From assembly GCF_934630535.1 (NCBI RefSeq), contig NZ_CAKTVU010000010.1:1-64000 (forward strand): a stretch of 64,000 bases of DNA, read 5' to 3'. Source of the stretch: an uncultured Senegalimassilia sp. GTDB taxonomy: Bacteria; Actinomycetota; Coriobacteriia; Coriobacteriales; Eggerthellaceae. Shown here in pieces: positions 44,324-52,537 of the stretch. The notes beneath the pieces are model-generated. The model did no database searches, had not been told where the DNA came from, and saw only the letters and a list, made by a program, of their open reading frames with translations. How positions within the stretch are numbered: position 1 is the first letter of the stretch; every line of letters starts with the position of its first letter. The translations under genes were made by a program, and so were the position numbers.

Positions 44324-44369
44324 CCTGACGCTTGGTACTACGTCCCCGAAACGTCCCCGAAGCGTCAGG
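44324..44369. repeat. REP-like element, inverted and expanded copy
   Basis: Outer arms CCTGACGCTT and AAGCGTCAGG with CGTCCCCGAA repeated inside; on the minus strand it matches the element at 26191 with a duplicated GGGGACG core. It lies 14 bp past the stop of the LuxR-membrane regulator and may act as its transcript end. Confidence 0.6.
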
Positions 44370-44382
44370 CACACGGAACTCG

Positions 44383-46107
44383 CTAACGCATTTCGCGAAC
44401 GGCTTGCTGAAGTTCCCGTTTGCTATGCACGTCCATCTTCGCGTAGGCGTTTTTCGCGTAGCCGCGCACGGTGTTCTCCGAAAGCACCAGCAGCTCGGCA
44501 ATCGCCGCCTTGCTTTTGCCCTCCGCGAGCATAAGCGCCACTTCGGCCTCACGGCGCGTCAGCCCGAATCCCGCGATCAACCGTGCAATGCCCCCATCGT
44601 CGGCCGCATGCAAGACCGCCTCGGGCTCTGGTCCCGATTCGGCAACATCGCCCGCAAAACCCGACCCGGCACCGCTTTCCGTCTGCGCTTCGCGACGCCC
44701 GGCAATCGGCAGCTCGACGGCATCGCCTTCGCCGCCGGCAATCTCAACGGCAACGCCCGCGCGACCAGCGACCGCGCCCTCCGCAACACGGCTCGCAGGC
44801 CTCGCATCGCCTTCATCAGCTTCTTCACCGGGAAAGCCCACCAGCAACGCTCGGCTGCGCGGAACGTTATCGCCAAGCAGCACCGCGATGGAAACGGACA
44901 GCACGCACACCATCAACGCGGCCAGCAGCGTCATCAACGAGCTTTGCGGCGCGAAAACCAAGATGCCCCAGCGCCCGACTTCGCGTGCGAGCAGAAACAC
45001 CGCCCAGCACACGCCGAGCACCGCGTACGGGTTCCACGGAGAATGGCGCGCGACGTCGTAGCAGATGATCCACAGAATGCCGAGCGTCATGGTGTTGGCG
45101 ATGGACACGAGCGCCGCACCGCCGGCAAGACCCCACCATTCCAGCGTGGCCATCAGCACCACGCCCGCCGATGCCGCAACCACCTCGAAACGCCACAGCG
45201 TCGCCGACGAAACCGCACGGCCACGGCCCAGCGCAGCCCAGGCCCACACCGCGCACAGCACGATCACGCCGCCTTGGTGCAACAGTTGCATCCCCAGCGG
45301 CAACGCGATGGACTCGCCGAACGGGAAACCTCGCGACACGCCCATGACCAGCATGAACAACGCCAATCCGGCCAACAGCCGCAAGAAATCGACGCGCGAC
45401 CCCGCACCATACGCCTTCTCGGCGATCGCGAAAGCGGGGCACTCGCGCGACGACGAGAAGCCGCCTGGCGCCTGCGACCACCCGCGCTCATCGGCCACGC
45501 GCATCGACCGGCCGAAGCACACATATGAAACGGTAGGGAGGAACACGCCCACCAGATAGCATGTCGAACGCGGCAACGCACCCATGACGAAGCCGCCCAA
45601 CGACCCCAACGCCAGCGACCCCAATGCGCACAGCAAAGCTGTTCGCGGACGTAAGCGCAGGTAGAACGCCATCCACATACCGCCGCCCCACACGATGCCC
45701 AGCCCCGCGCACGTGCACGCCGCGTACAAGACCGCGTCGGAATCAAGCGTTCCGTTTAAGAAGAACAGCACGCTGCCCAGCGTCATGGCCGTAACGGAGA
45801 ACCATTCGAGCGCCTTCGCGAACCGACGCCCCATCAAACCGCGCAGGGCGAACGCCACCAGCAAAACGGTAAACGCGATACGCACGAAATTGATGACGAC
45901 GCTGACCAGCCCGGCATCGGACAGCACGTAATTGCCGTACAGGTTGCACTGAATCCAAATACGAACCACCGCAAGGCCGAAAAAAGCAAGTGTGCAGCCG
46001 TCGAACGCCTGGCGCAGCGCCGCGCACGCTGCCGCCCTTTCGACGACGCGCCGCCCGCCGGCATCGGCCTTGCGAACTTCTCGTATGTTCTCTAAATCGC
46101 TTCCCAC
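44383..46107 (-). CDS. LuxR-family regulator fused to a polytopic membrane domain (second copy)
   Basis: A 574-residue protein with about 12 transmembrane segments (residues 30 to about 430), an acidic Ala/Gly linker, and a C-terminal LuxR HTH (GLTRREAEVALMLAEGKSKA, AIAELLVLSENTVRGYAKNA, YAKMDVHSKRELQQAV). It has the same design as the 25835-27532 protein but little linker similarity. I chose the GTG at 46107, preceded by GGGAGAGG at 5 nt; the open frame reaches a TTG at 46137. It follows the second FAD-reductase/cytochrome module on the same strand and probably controls it. Confidence 0.88.
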   Translation of the reverse strand: MGSDLENIREVRKADAGGRRVVERAAACAALRQAFDGCTLAFFGLAVVRIWIQCNLYGNYVLSDAGLVSVVINFVRIAFTVLLVAFALRGLMGRRFAKALEWFSVTAMTLGSVLFFLNGTLDSDAVLYAACTCAGLGIVWGGGMWMAFYLRLRPRTALLCALGSLALGSLGGFVMGALPRSTCYLVGVFLPTVSYVCFGRSMRVADERGWSQAPGGFSSSRECPAFAIAEKAYGAGSRVDFLRLLAGLALFMLVMGVSRGFPFGESIALPLGMQLLHQGGVIVLCAVWAWAALGRGRAVSSATLWRFEVVAASAGVVLMATLEWWGLAGGAALVSIANTMTLGILWIICYDVARHSPWNPYAVLGVCWAVFLLAREVGRWGILVFAPQSSLMTLLAALMVCVLSVSIAVLLGDNVPRSRALLVGFPGEEADEGDARPASRVAEGAVAGRAGVAVEIAGGEGDAVELPIAGRREAQTESGAGSGFAGDVAESGPEPEAVLHAADDGGIARLIAGFGLTRREAEVALMLAEGKSKAAIAELLVLSENTVRGYAKNAYAKMDVHSKRELQQAVREMR

Positions 46108-46144
46108 TGAGCCCTCTCCCGGACTTCCCTTCTCCAACCTCGGC

Positions 46145-46150
46145 AGTATA
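46145..46150 (-). promoter_or_regulatory. Candidate -10 box of the second LuxR gene
   Basis: TATACT on the minus strand at 46145-46150, 38 bp before the GTG start. The -35 region is weak. With the terminator at 46256-46292 it suggests the regulator has its own transcript. Confidence 0.5.
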
Positions 46151-46255
46151 CCGCTTCCTGCAGCCTGCGAAAATCAGCGGAAACGAGATGCCGGGGCAAA
46201 GCGCAAGCTGAAAGCACGACAAGCTCGCCCAAGCCTTTTCACGTCGACAAACGCA

Positions 46256-46292
46256 AAGGCGTCGCACCCCGAAGCACGGGCCGCGACGCCTT
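46256..46292 (-). terminator. Terminator of the second FAD reductase module
   Basis: On the minus strand AAGGCGTCGC and GCGACGCCTT form the stem around a GC-rich loop, followed by TGCGTTTG. It lies 170 bp past the reductase stop. The rest of 46293-46463 holds nothing recognised. Confidence 0.65.
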
Positions 46293-46463
46293 ATCGGCTT
46301 GACATCTTCTCCAGCCGCGGACACGCAGCCCGAAACCATGCTGCGCAAACGATTGCAAGGACGTAGCGGCTCGCCGATCACCGCCGCATTCCGCCGACGT
46401 GGCAACCATGCGATGACCTACCTGGCCCCGCCACGCTGACCGCGTGCTCCCACTGCGGCGGTC

Positions 46464-47951
46464 TTACGCGCCAAGCGCCTCCCTTGCCGCGTTCGCGCCC
46501 GCAAAACGGCCGGACGTGTATGCGAAGTTCAGACCGCAGCCGCCCGCCGGGTAATCGTCGTAGATGAAGGTGCCGCAGCACACCTCGCCGGCGGAGTACA
46601 GGCGCGGGATGACCTCGCCCTGCTCGTTTTTCACCTGGAAGTCGGTGTTGATGTCGAAGCCGCCGAACGAACCGTGCGTGCACACGCCCATCTTGAGCAG
46701 GTAATACGGCGCCTGCGTCAGCGCCACCAGGTTCGCCGCACCCTTCTTGAACTGCGTGTCGGCGCCCGATGCGACCATCTCGTTGTACGCCGCCAGCGTC
46801 TCGGCGCACGCCGCGCCGTCCACGCCCAGCTGGGCCGCTGCGGCCTCGACGGTGTCGCCCTTGGCGAACATGCCCTGCTCAAGGCCCATAGCAACCTTCT
46901 CCTTGAGCTTATCGGTCAAGCCGTCGACCATTGCCTGGTCGTACACGGCGAAGAACTGCTGGTCATCGAAGTGCGCCACCTGATAATAGATGTCGTGAGT
47001 CTGGCCGCCTTCATTCACGAAACGCTTGCCCTTCGAGTCGACCCACAGCGCCTTGGCGCTGATCAACTTGGACTGACCAGGCTCGACCGGACACGCCAGA
47101 ATGCCGTTCGTGCCGCCGTGACCCGTGTAAGCCGCGCCGATGTCCAACCCCATCTGCAGCCCGGAACCGTCAAGGCCAACGCCCACTTCCGTGTAAACGC
47201 CAACATAATCAGGGCAATACTTCGCGATCATCTCGGGATTGCGGCAGAAACCGCCCGACGCGATGATAACGGCCTTGGCGTTGTAGATGACCTCCTTGCC
47301 CGCCTTCTCGGCACGCACGCCCACAACGCGGCCCGTTGACTCGTCCACGATGAGCGCGGTGGCGTCGGTATCGAAATGGAAGTCCACGCCCTGCTCGTTG
47401 GCGAACTGGGTGACGGCCTTCAGCGCGTCATCGGCGTTGTTCTTGCACATGTGGCCGCGCTTGACCTTGTCCTTGCCGTTGCCCTTGATCTCGTCCTTGA
47501 ACGGGACCTTCAGGTCCTCGCGCAGCCAGTCGATCGTCTCGCCGGAGTGATCGGCCATGAAGCGATTCATAGCCAAGTCGACCTTGTCGGCGTTACGCGT
47601 GAGCAGATAGTTGTAGTAGTCATCCGGCGTGTCGTCGATACCGAGCTCCTTTTGCTGCACCGTGCCCGAGCCGTAGAACGTACCGAGCGCCAGCGAGCTG
47701 GAACCGCCCTGCCAGCCGAGCTTCTCGATGCACACCGTCTTCGCGCCGTTTTTAGCGGCGAAGGCTGCCGATGTGGTTCCCGAACCACCGGAACCCACGA
47801 CCACCACATCGTAGGTGTACTGCGTCGCGCCCTTCGAACAGCCGGTCAGGTTGCCAAGCGCGATGGTAGCCAACCCAAGGCCCGCAAGGCCGACGAACTG
47901 GCGGCGGCTCATGCCGCGACGTGCGTCAAGCGTCATATCGTTCGTAGTCAT
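46464..47951 (-). CDS. Tat-exported FAD-dependent fumarate-reductase-like flavoprotein (second copy)
   Basis: A 495-residue FAD-binding protein 2 family member, shorter than its 571-residue cousin. The Tat signal (MSRRQFVGLAGLGLATIALG) ends in a lipobox-like LTGC (Cys38). The FAD motif VVVVGSGGSGTTSAAFAAKN and C-terminal GVCTHGSFGGFDINTDFQV and FIYDDYPAGGCGLNFAYTSG regions are typical. The substrate is unknown. It follows the cytochrome gene by 10 nt and has GGGGGAG before its ATG. Confidence 0.88.
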   Translation of the reverse strand: MTTNDMTLDARRGMSRRQFVGLAGLGLATIALGNLTGCSKGATQYTYDVVVVGSGGSGTTSAAFAAKNGAKTVCIEKLGWQGGSSSLALGTFYGSGTVQQKELGIDDTPDDYYNYLLTRNADKVDLAMNRFMADHSGETIDWLREDLKVPFKDEIKGNGKDKVKRGHMCKNNADDALKAVTQFANEQGVDFHFDTDATALIVDESTGRVVGVRAEKAGKEVIYNAKAVIIASGGFCRNPEMIAKYCPDYVGVYTEVGVGLDGSGLQMGLDIGAAYTGHGGTNGILACPVEPGQSKLISAKALWVDSKGKRFVNEGGQTHDIYYQVAHFDDQQFFAVYDQAMVDGLTDKLKEKVAMGLEQGMFAKGDTVEAAAAQLGVDGAACAETLAAYNEMVASGADTQFKKGAANLVALTQAPYYLLKMGVCTHGSFGGFDINTDFQVKNEQGEVIPRLYSAGEVCCGTFIYDDYPAGGCGLNFAYTSGRFAGANAAREALGA

Positions 47952-47961
47952 TCCGCTCCCC

Positions 47962-48534
47962 CTAGCTCTGCTTCGCGCTCATGTAGTCGCTGTACGACAT
48001 CCAGCCATCGGGCACCTCGGCCTCGGCATGGCACTGCGTGCAGTACATCACGGACTCGGAATGCGCCTTATGGCATTCGCCGCAGTCGATATCGCCATGC
48101 TGCTGCACATGCGGGTTGAACGCCATATCGCTGGTGGATTCGGTGAGCTCGTCGCGCGTCATGTTGTGGCACGACTCGTTCAGGCAGAAACTCTCGTTGT
48201 ATTGGAACGTATTCTCGGCAACGGGGTCGGTGAAGTCGCCGGATACCCACGCGGTGGCCTCGGCGACCTGGTCGTCGAGCTTCGCCTCATGGCAATCCAG
48301 GCACACTTTGCCCTGCTTCGCGTGAACCGCCGACAGCATCGACGAGTTGCCGGATTCATACGTTTCCACGTAGCGGTCCATCGGCTTGTGACAGATTGCA
48401 TTGCAGAAGCTCGGCTGCTGATGCCATACCCAAAAGCCCGCACCCGCAAGCGCGATCACGACGATCGCGACAACCGTGACGATGAGTCCCTTGCGCCCTT
48501 TTTGGGCGTTTCCGGAGACATCCGTTTTGCTCAT
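47962..48534 (-). CDS. Membrane-anchored multiheme cytochrome c (second copy)
   Basis: A 190-residue protein with an N-terminal membrane anchor (about residues 15-37) and the same five-site pattern as the first copy: CNAICH (44-49), CLDCH (78-82), CLNESCH (117-123), CGECH (151-155), CTQCH (165-169). It should hand electrons from the quinone pool to the FAD reductase encoded directly downstream. I chose the ATG at 48534 (GGAAGGG upstream); the open frame to 48561 adds nine unrelated residues. Confidence 0.9.
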   Translation of the reverse strand: MSKTDVSGNAQKGRKGLIVTVVAIVVIALAGAGFWVWHQQPSFCNAICHKPMDRYVETYESGNSSMLSAVHAKQGKVCLDCHEAKLDDQVAEATAWVSGDFTDPVAENTFQYNESFCLNESCHNMTRDELTESTSDMAFNPHVQQHGDIDCGECHKAHSESVMYCTQCHAEAEVPDGWMSYSDYMSAKQS

Positions 48535-48704
48535 GGCCCTTCCTCTCCCTCGTGAAACCATGCAAGATCCTCGCGCATCCTTGCGGAGGACATGACGAAG
48601 GATAGGCTGGGGACAAAGCGACCAGCAGACACGAAGCAGGGTGGTTTACCAGGCAATTTCGAAAACGGGTGGGCAAACGGGTGGGCGAAACGTCCAGGAT
48701 TACG

Positions 48705-49298
48705 TTACGCCAGTGCGACCTCTCGAGTCGCGATGCGGGCGGTGAGCGCAGGGGTATGGGACACCAGCAACATGCCGGCGTTTTCTTGGGCGACGTAGTC
48801 TAGCAGCACGTGCCAGATGTGGGCTTGGGTGACCGCGTCGAGCATGGTGGACACCTCGTCGCAGATCAGGTAGCGCGGGCGCGTGGCCAGCGCGCGGGCG
48901 ATGCAGAAGCGCTGCAGCTCGCCGCCGGACAGCTCGTGAGGAAAACGCTGCAGCCATTCATCGCGGATGCCCAGGTCGTCGAGCAGCTGCTGCGGCACCT
49001 CGCCCGCCTCCGCCAGCGTTTTGCGCATGCGCAGGCGTGGGTCCACCGCCTGCTCGGGATGCTGCTGGATCAACTGCACCGGGCACACGCCGCGGCGCGG
49101 GAGCGGCTGCCCATCCAGCAGCACCTGACCGGATTGCGGGCGCTCAAACCCGGCAAGCACGCGGCACAGCGTGGTTTTGCCGAACCCCGAGGGCGCCTGC
49201 AGCGCCACACGCTCGCCAGGTTCCACCTGCAAGCTGAACCCGCTGTACAGGGGTTTTGCGCCGGGATACCCGAACGTGATGTCTCTGGCCTCTAGCAC
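48705..49298 (-). CDS. ABC transporter ATP-binding protein, second ATPase (DppF/NikE-like)
   Basis: A 197-residue ATPase. Walker A is APSGFGKTTLC, signature LSGGELQRFCIARAL, Walker B YLICDEVSTMLD. It is short for the family (about 250 residues) and lacks the C-terminal oligopeptide-transporter extension. The GTG at 49298 overlaps the stop of the partner ATPase by 7 nt and has AAGGTGG upstream. It is last in the five-gene importer operon. Confidence 0.88.
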   Translation of the reverse strand: MLEARDITFGYPGAKPLYSGFSLQVEPGERVALQAPSGFGKTTLCRVLAGFERPQSGQVLLDGQPLPRRGVCPVQLIQQHPEQAVDPRLRMRKTLAEAGEVPQQLLDDLGIRDEWLQRFPHELSGGELQRFCIARALATRPRYLICDEVSTMLDAVTQAHIWHVLLDYVAQENAGMLLVSHTPALTARIATREVALA

Positions 49299-50449
49299 GC
49301 GCCACCTTCCTTCCCGTCGAAACCGTCCGCACCCTCGCGCGCCTGCGCCGGCTCGTGCTCATCTTCACGCTCGGACTCTGGCGCCAGCTCCTTCTCATCC
49401 TCGCCCGTGCGGACTTGCTCCGCTTCTTTCCCATCCTCGCACCCGAGCGCCGGCGCCGACACCTTCTCGTCCTCGCGCTCCGGCGCCTTCCCGCCAGCAC
49501 CTTCGCCCACGGCGAAATCGTGCTCGGGGAGGGCATGCCATAGCTCGCGGGTGAACGGATGGCGCAAAAGGCCGGGATCGGCGAAGCTCGCCGTCGCCGT
49601 CTCCTCTACCACGGTTCCGTCCTTGAACACCGCCACGCGGTCGGCCACGCGCAGCGCCAGCTCGATATCGTGCGTGATCAGCAGCACGCCGTTGCCCTCG
49701 TTGGCGAAGGCGCGGAAGTCGTCGAGCGCGCGAACCGCCAGGTCAAGATCAAGGCCGGGCGTGGGCTCATCGGCCACGATCACGCGCGGCGAATCCATGA
49801 GCGCGCAGCACAAAAGCACGCGACGCGCCATGCCGCCCGACAGCTCGTGCGGGTACAGGCGCGCAACCTCAGGCCCCAGCCCGTAGCGCTCGAACAGCTG
49901 CTCGCGGCGCGCTTTGCGCTCGGCCTTCGACAGGTCGTTCGCAAAACCCTCGACCTGCTTGCCCACGCGCATCATGGGGTCCAGGTGGCTCACGCTTTGC
50001 GGCACAAGCGACAGCCCATGCCCGCGCAGGGCGCGCAAACCCGCCGCATCCATGCGCTCGCCATCGAACCAGATGCGCCCCGTCACCGTGGCGTTGGGCT
50101 CGAACAAGCCCAAAACCGCATCGGCAAGAAGCGTCTTGCCCGAGCCCGACGCGCCCACCACGGCCACGATCTCGCCCGCGTGAACGGCGATGCTCAGCTC
50201 GTGAAGCACCTGCACATCGTGCTGTTTCGCCTTGAAATAAGGCGCGTCCTCGTCGTACATGCGGAAGCCCACGCTCAGGTCCTCCACCTGCAGCAAGTGA
50301 TGCCCGCCGCCGTGGCTCGACGTGGCCGCATGCGTATGATGATGGTGCAGCTGCGCACCCTCGTGCGCGGTGCGCTCGTGCGCCAGCTCGGCGGCTTTGC
50401 CCGCCGATGACGTCTCCATGGGTGCACCGCCGTTCGTCTTCGTCATCAT
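49292..50449 (-). CDS. ABC transporter ATP-binding protein (DppD/NikD-like) with His-rich head and charged tail
   Basis: A 385-residue ATPase. Residues 23-55 are histidine-rich (HERTAHEGAQLHHHHTHAAT, then SSHGGGHH), the core has Walker A VGASGSGKTLLADAVLG, signature LSGGMARRVLLCCAL and Walker B VIVADEPTPGLD, and the last 70 residues are a highly acidic Glu/Asp/Lys-rich tail with degenerate repeats (EREDEKVSAPALGCEDGKEA). The His-rich head suggests metal handling. The start ATG at 50449 is followed directly by another ATG; either may be used. Confidence 0.88.
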   Translation of the reverse strand: MMTKTNGGAPMETSSAGKAAELAHERTAHEGAQLHHHHTHAATSSHGGGHHLLQVEDLSVGFRMYDEDAPYFKAKQHDVQVLHELSIAVHAGEIVAVVGASGSGKTLLADAVLGLFEPNATVTGRIWFDGERMDAAGLRALRGHGLSLVPQSVSHLDPMMRVGKQVEGFANDLSKAERKARREQLFERYGLGPEVARLYPHELSGGMARRVLLCCALMDSPRVIVADEPTPGLDLDLAVRALDDFRAFANEGNGVLLITHDIELALRVADRVAVFKDGTVVEETATASFADPGLLRHPFTRELWHALPEHDFAVGEGAGGKAPEREDEKVSAPALGCEDGKEAEQVRTGEDEKELAPESEREDEHEPAQAREGADGFDGKEGGAC

Positions 50450-50458
50450 CTTCCCTAC

Positions 50459-51310
50459 CTACTTTTGCGCGGTATGCGGGTCAACCAGCTTGCGCAGGTT
50501 CTGCCCGGCCACGTCGAACAACAGCACCGTCGCCATGAGCGCCAGACCGGGGAACACCGCCAGCCACCAAGCGCCCGTGGACAGATAGCTCATCGATTCG
50601 CTCAGGATCACGCCGATGGCCGGCTGCTCGGGCGGCAGGCCGAAGCCCAAAAACGTGATGGACGCCTCATGCAAAATGGCATGCGGGAACAGCAGGATCA
50701 AACCCACCACGAACTGCGGCAGCACATACGGCACCATATGGCGAAGCGCGATGCGCGCCGGGCTTTGCCCCAGCTTGCGCGCAACCTCCACGAACTTCGA
50801 TTGGCGGCATTGCAGCACCTCGGCGCGCACCACGCGGGCAAGGCTTGCCCAGTGCGTCACGGCAACGCCGATGGTCACGCCCCAAAAGCCCTTCCCCAGC
50901 GCGAATGAGATGAGCACCAGCAGCACGATGTGCGGAACGCCCATCATCAGATCGATCATCCAGCTGACCACGGCGTCCACGCGCTTGCCGCCGAGCGCGG
51001 CGGCGCAGCCGAGCACCAGCGCAATCACCGACGACACGGTAGCCGCCAGCAAGCCCACCAACACGCTGGTGGAAAGGCCGGCCAGCGTGCGCGCCAGCAT
51101 GTCGCGGCCCATCCAGTCGGTGCCGAAGGGATGCTCAAGCGAAGGCGCCAGGTTCTTCGCGGTGAAATCGGTGACCGTCGCCTGGCCGTACAGCGCGATA
51201 CCCGCCGCAACCACGGCCAACAGCGCAAAAGCCGCCAAAACGCACGCGGCCAGCGTGGCTGTACGGTTTCCGCCCCTGCGCTGCGCGGGAGCATGGAGCA
51301 CGTTTTCCAT
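50459..51310 (-). CDS. ABC transporter permease (DppC/NikC-like)
   Basis: A 283-residue permease with about six transmembrane segments and the binding-protein-dependent transport loop (EVARKLGQSPARIALRHMVP). An N-terminal segment FGTDWMGRDMLARTLAG is typical of the DppC/NikC group. The ATG at 51310 overlaps the stop of the other permease (TAATG), so the pair is translationally coupled. Confidence 0.9.
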   Translation of the reverse strand: MENVLHAPAQRRGGNRTATLAACVLAAFALLAVVAAGIALYGQATVTDFTAKNLAPSLEHPFGTDWMGRDMLARTLAGLSTSVLVGLLAATVSSVIALVLGCAAALGGKRVDAVVSWMIDLMMGVPHIVLLVLISFALGKGFWGVTIGVAVTHWASLARVVRAEVLQCRQSKFVEVARKLGQSPARIALRHMVPYVLPQFVVGLILLFPHAILHEASITFLGFGLPPEQPAIGVILSESMSYLSTGAWWLAVFPGLALMATVLLFDVAGQNLRKLVDPHTAQK

Positions 51311-52293
51311 TACGCCCTCCCCTCGCTCACGCGCATGCGCGGGTCCAAAACGCCGTACAGGATGTTCGCCAGCAGGTTGCCGCCGAACACCAACGCAGCG
51401 CTGACCAGGGCGATTCCGGCCAGAAGCGCCACATCGCCGCCCAGGCCGGCGGTGACGGCCGCCTGCCCCAGGCCCGGATACGAGAACACCTGCTCGACCA
51501 GCACCGAGCCGCCGAAGATCTCGGAGATGAACGCGCACTGCAGCGTGACCGCCGGCAGCGCCACGTTGCGCAGGCAATGGTGCAAAACCACGCTCAAATC
51601 GGATTCGCCGCGGGCGCGCGCAAAGCGCACGTAATCGCTTTCAAGCACGTCGACCACCTTCTCGCGCGTGTGCAGCGCGATGTTGGCCACGCCCGTCACC
51701 GAAAGCGTGAGCGCGGGAAGCACCAGATGGTGCGCCGCGTCGGCCAGCGTCACGTCGGCCGCCGACACGCCGATGGGCACGGAGAACCCGATGGGGAACC
51801 ACCCCAACTGCACGGCGAAGATCATCAGGATGAGCAAACCCAGCCAAAACGTGGGCGTGGACGCCAGCAGAAAGCAATAGCCGCGCACCACGCGATCGAC
51901 CGCCCCACCGCGGCGCGCGCCGGCGACGACGCCCAGCGCGAAGCCCAGCACGCCGCTGACCAGCCACGCGATGCCCATGAGAGCCAGCGAGTTTGCCGCG
52001 CGGTGCGCGATCACCTCGGACACGGGCGCGTTGAACCTGAGCGACGTTCCCATGTCGCCGTGCAAAAGCGCGCCCGCCCAGTTGGCGAACCGCTCCCAAA
52101 ACGGCACATCGCCGCCCCAGTAGCTGGCCAGCTGCACGCGCTTGGCCTCCGACATGTTCACGTATGCGGCCTGCCCCACGTTGGCCTGAACAGGGTCGAT
52201 GGGCGAGGCGCTCACCAGCGCGAACACCACCAGCCCCACCGCCAACATGAGCAGCGCGAACCGCACGATATGTCGAGCAAGATACTTCGTCAT
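51310..52293 (-). CDS. ABC transporter permease (DppB/NikB-like)
   Basis: A 327-residue permease with six transmembrane segments and the family loop (FARARGESDLSVVLHHCLRN, LFGG/FGGSVLVEQVFSYPGLG). It forms the heterodimeric channel with the following permease. The ATG at 52293 is the family start (KYLARHIVRFALLML); the open frame continues to 52452 without similarity. Confidence 0.9.
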   Translation of the reverse strand: MTKYLARHIVRFALLMLAVGLVVFALVSASPIDPVQANVGQAAYVNMSEAKRVQLASYWGGDVPFWERFANWAGALLHGDMGTSLRFNAPVSEVIAHRAANSLALMGIAWLVSGVLGFALGVVAGARRGGAVDRVVRGYCFLLASTPTFWLGLLILMIFAVQLGWFPIGFSVPIGVSAADVTLADAAHHLVLPALTLSVTGVANIALHTREKVVDVLESDYVRFARARGESDLSVVLHHCLRNVALPAVTLQCAFISEIFGGSVLVEQVFSYPGLGQAAVTAGLGGDVALLAGIALVSAALVFGGNLLANILYGVLDPRMRVSEGRA

Positions 52294-52439
52294 ACCTACT
52301 AATGTCCCAAATCTCGAAACCTCGCCCGGAAGCCCTTCGGCCCCCGAGCCCAAAAACCCCTTCAATCGCCAAAAGGGCCTACACCCGCCCGCCTTCAGGC
52401 AGGCGAGCGCGCCACCCGAATCCAAGCCGCTAGAACCGC

Positions 52440-52471
52440 AAAAGCGGGGCAAGCCCTACGGCAAGCCCCGC
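52440..52471 (-). terminator. Hairpin between the binding protein and permease genes
   Basis: Stem GCGGGGC and GCCCCGC (52465-52471 and 52444-52450 on the plus strand) with a loop of about 14 nt, followed on the minus strand by TTTT. As a partial terminator it would make the binding protein more abundant than the permeases. The rest of 52294-52537 shows no gene. Confidence 0.55.
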
Positions 52472-52537
52472 CCCTACCGGTGAACAGGGGACGGAGGTGC
52501 GTTCACGCGCCCCGCCCCTGCGGCGTTCAGCCGGTTG

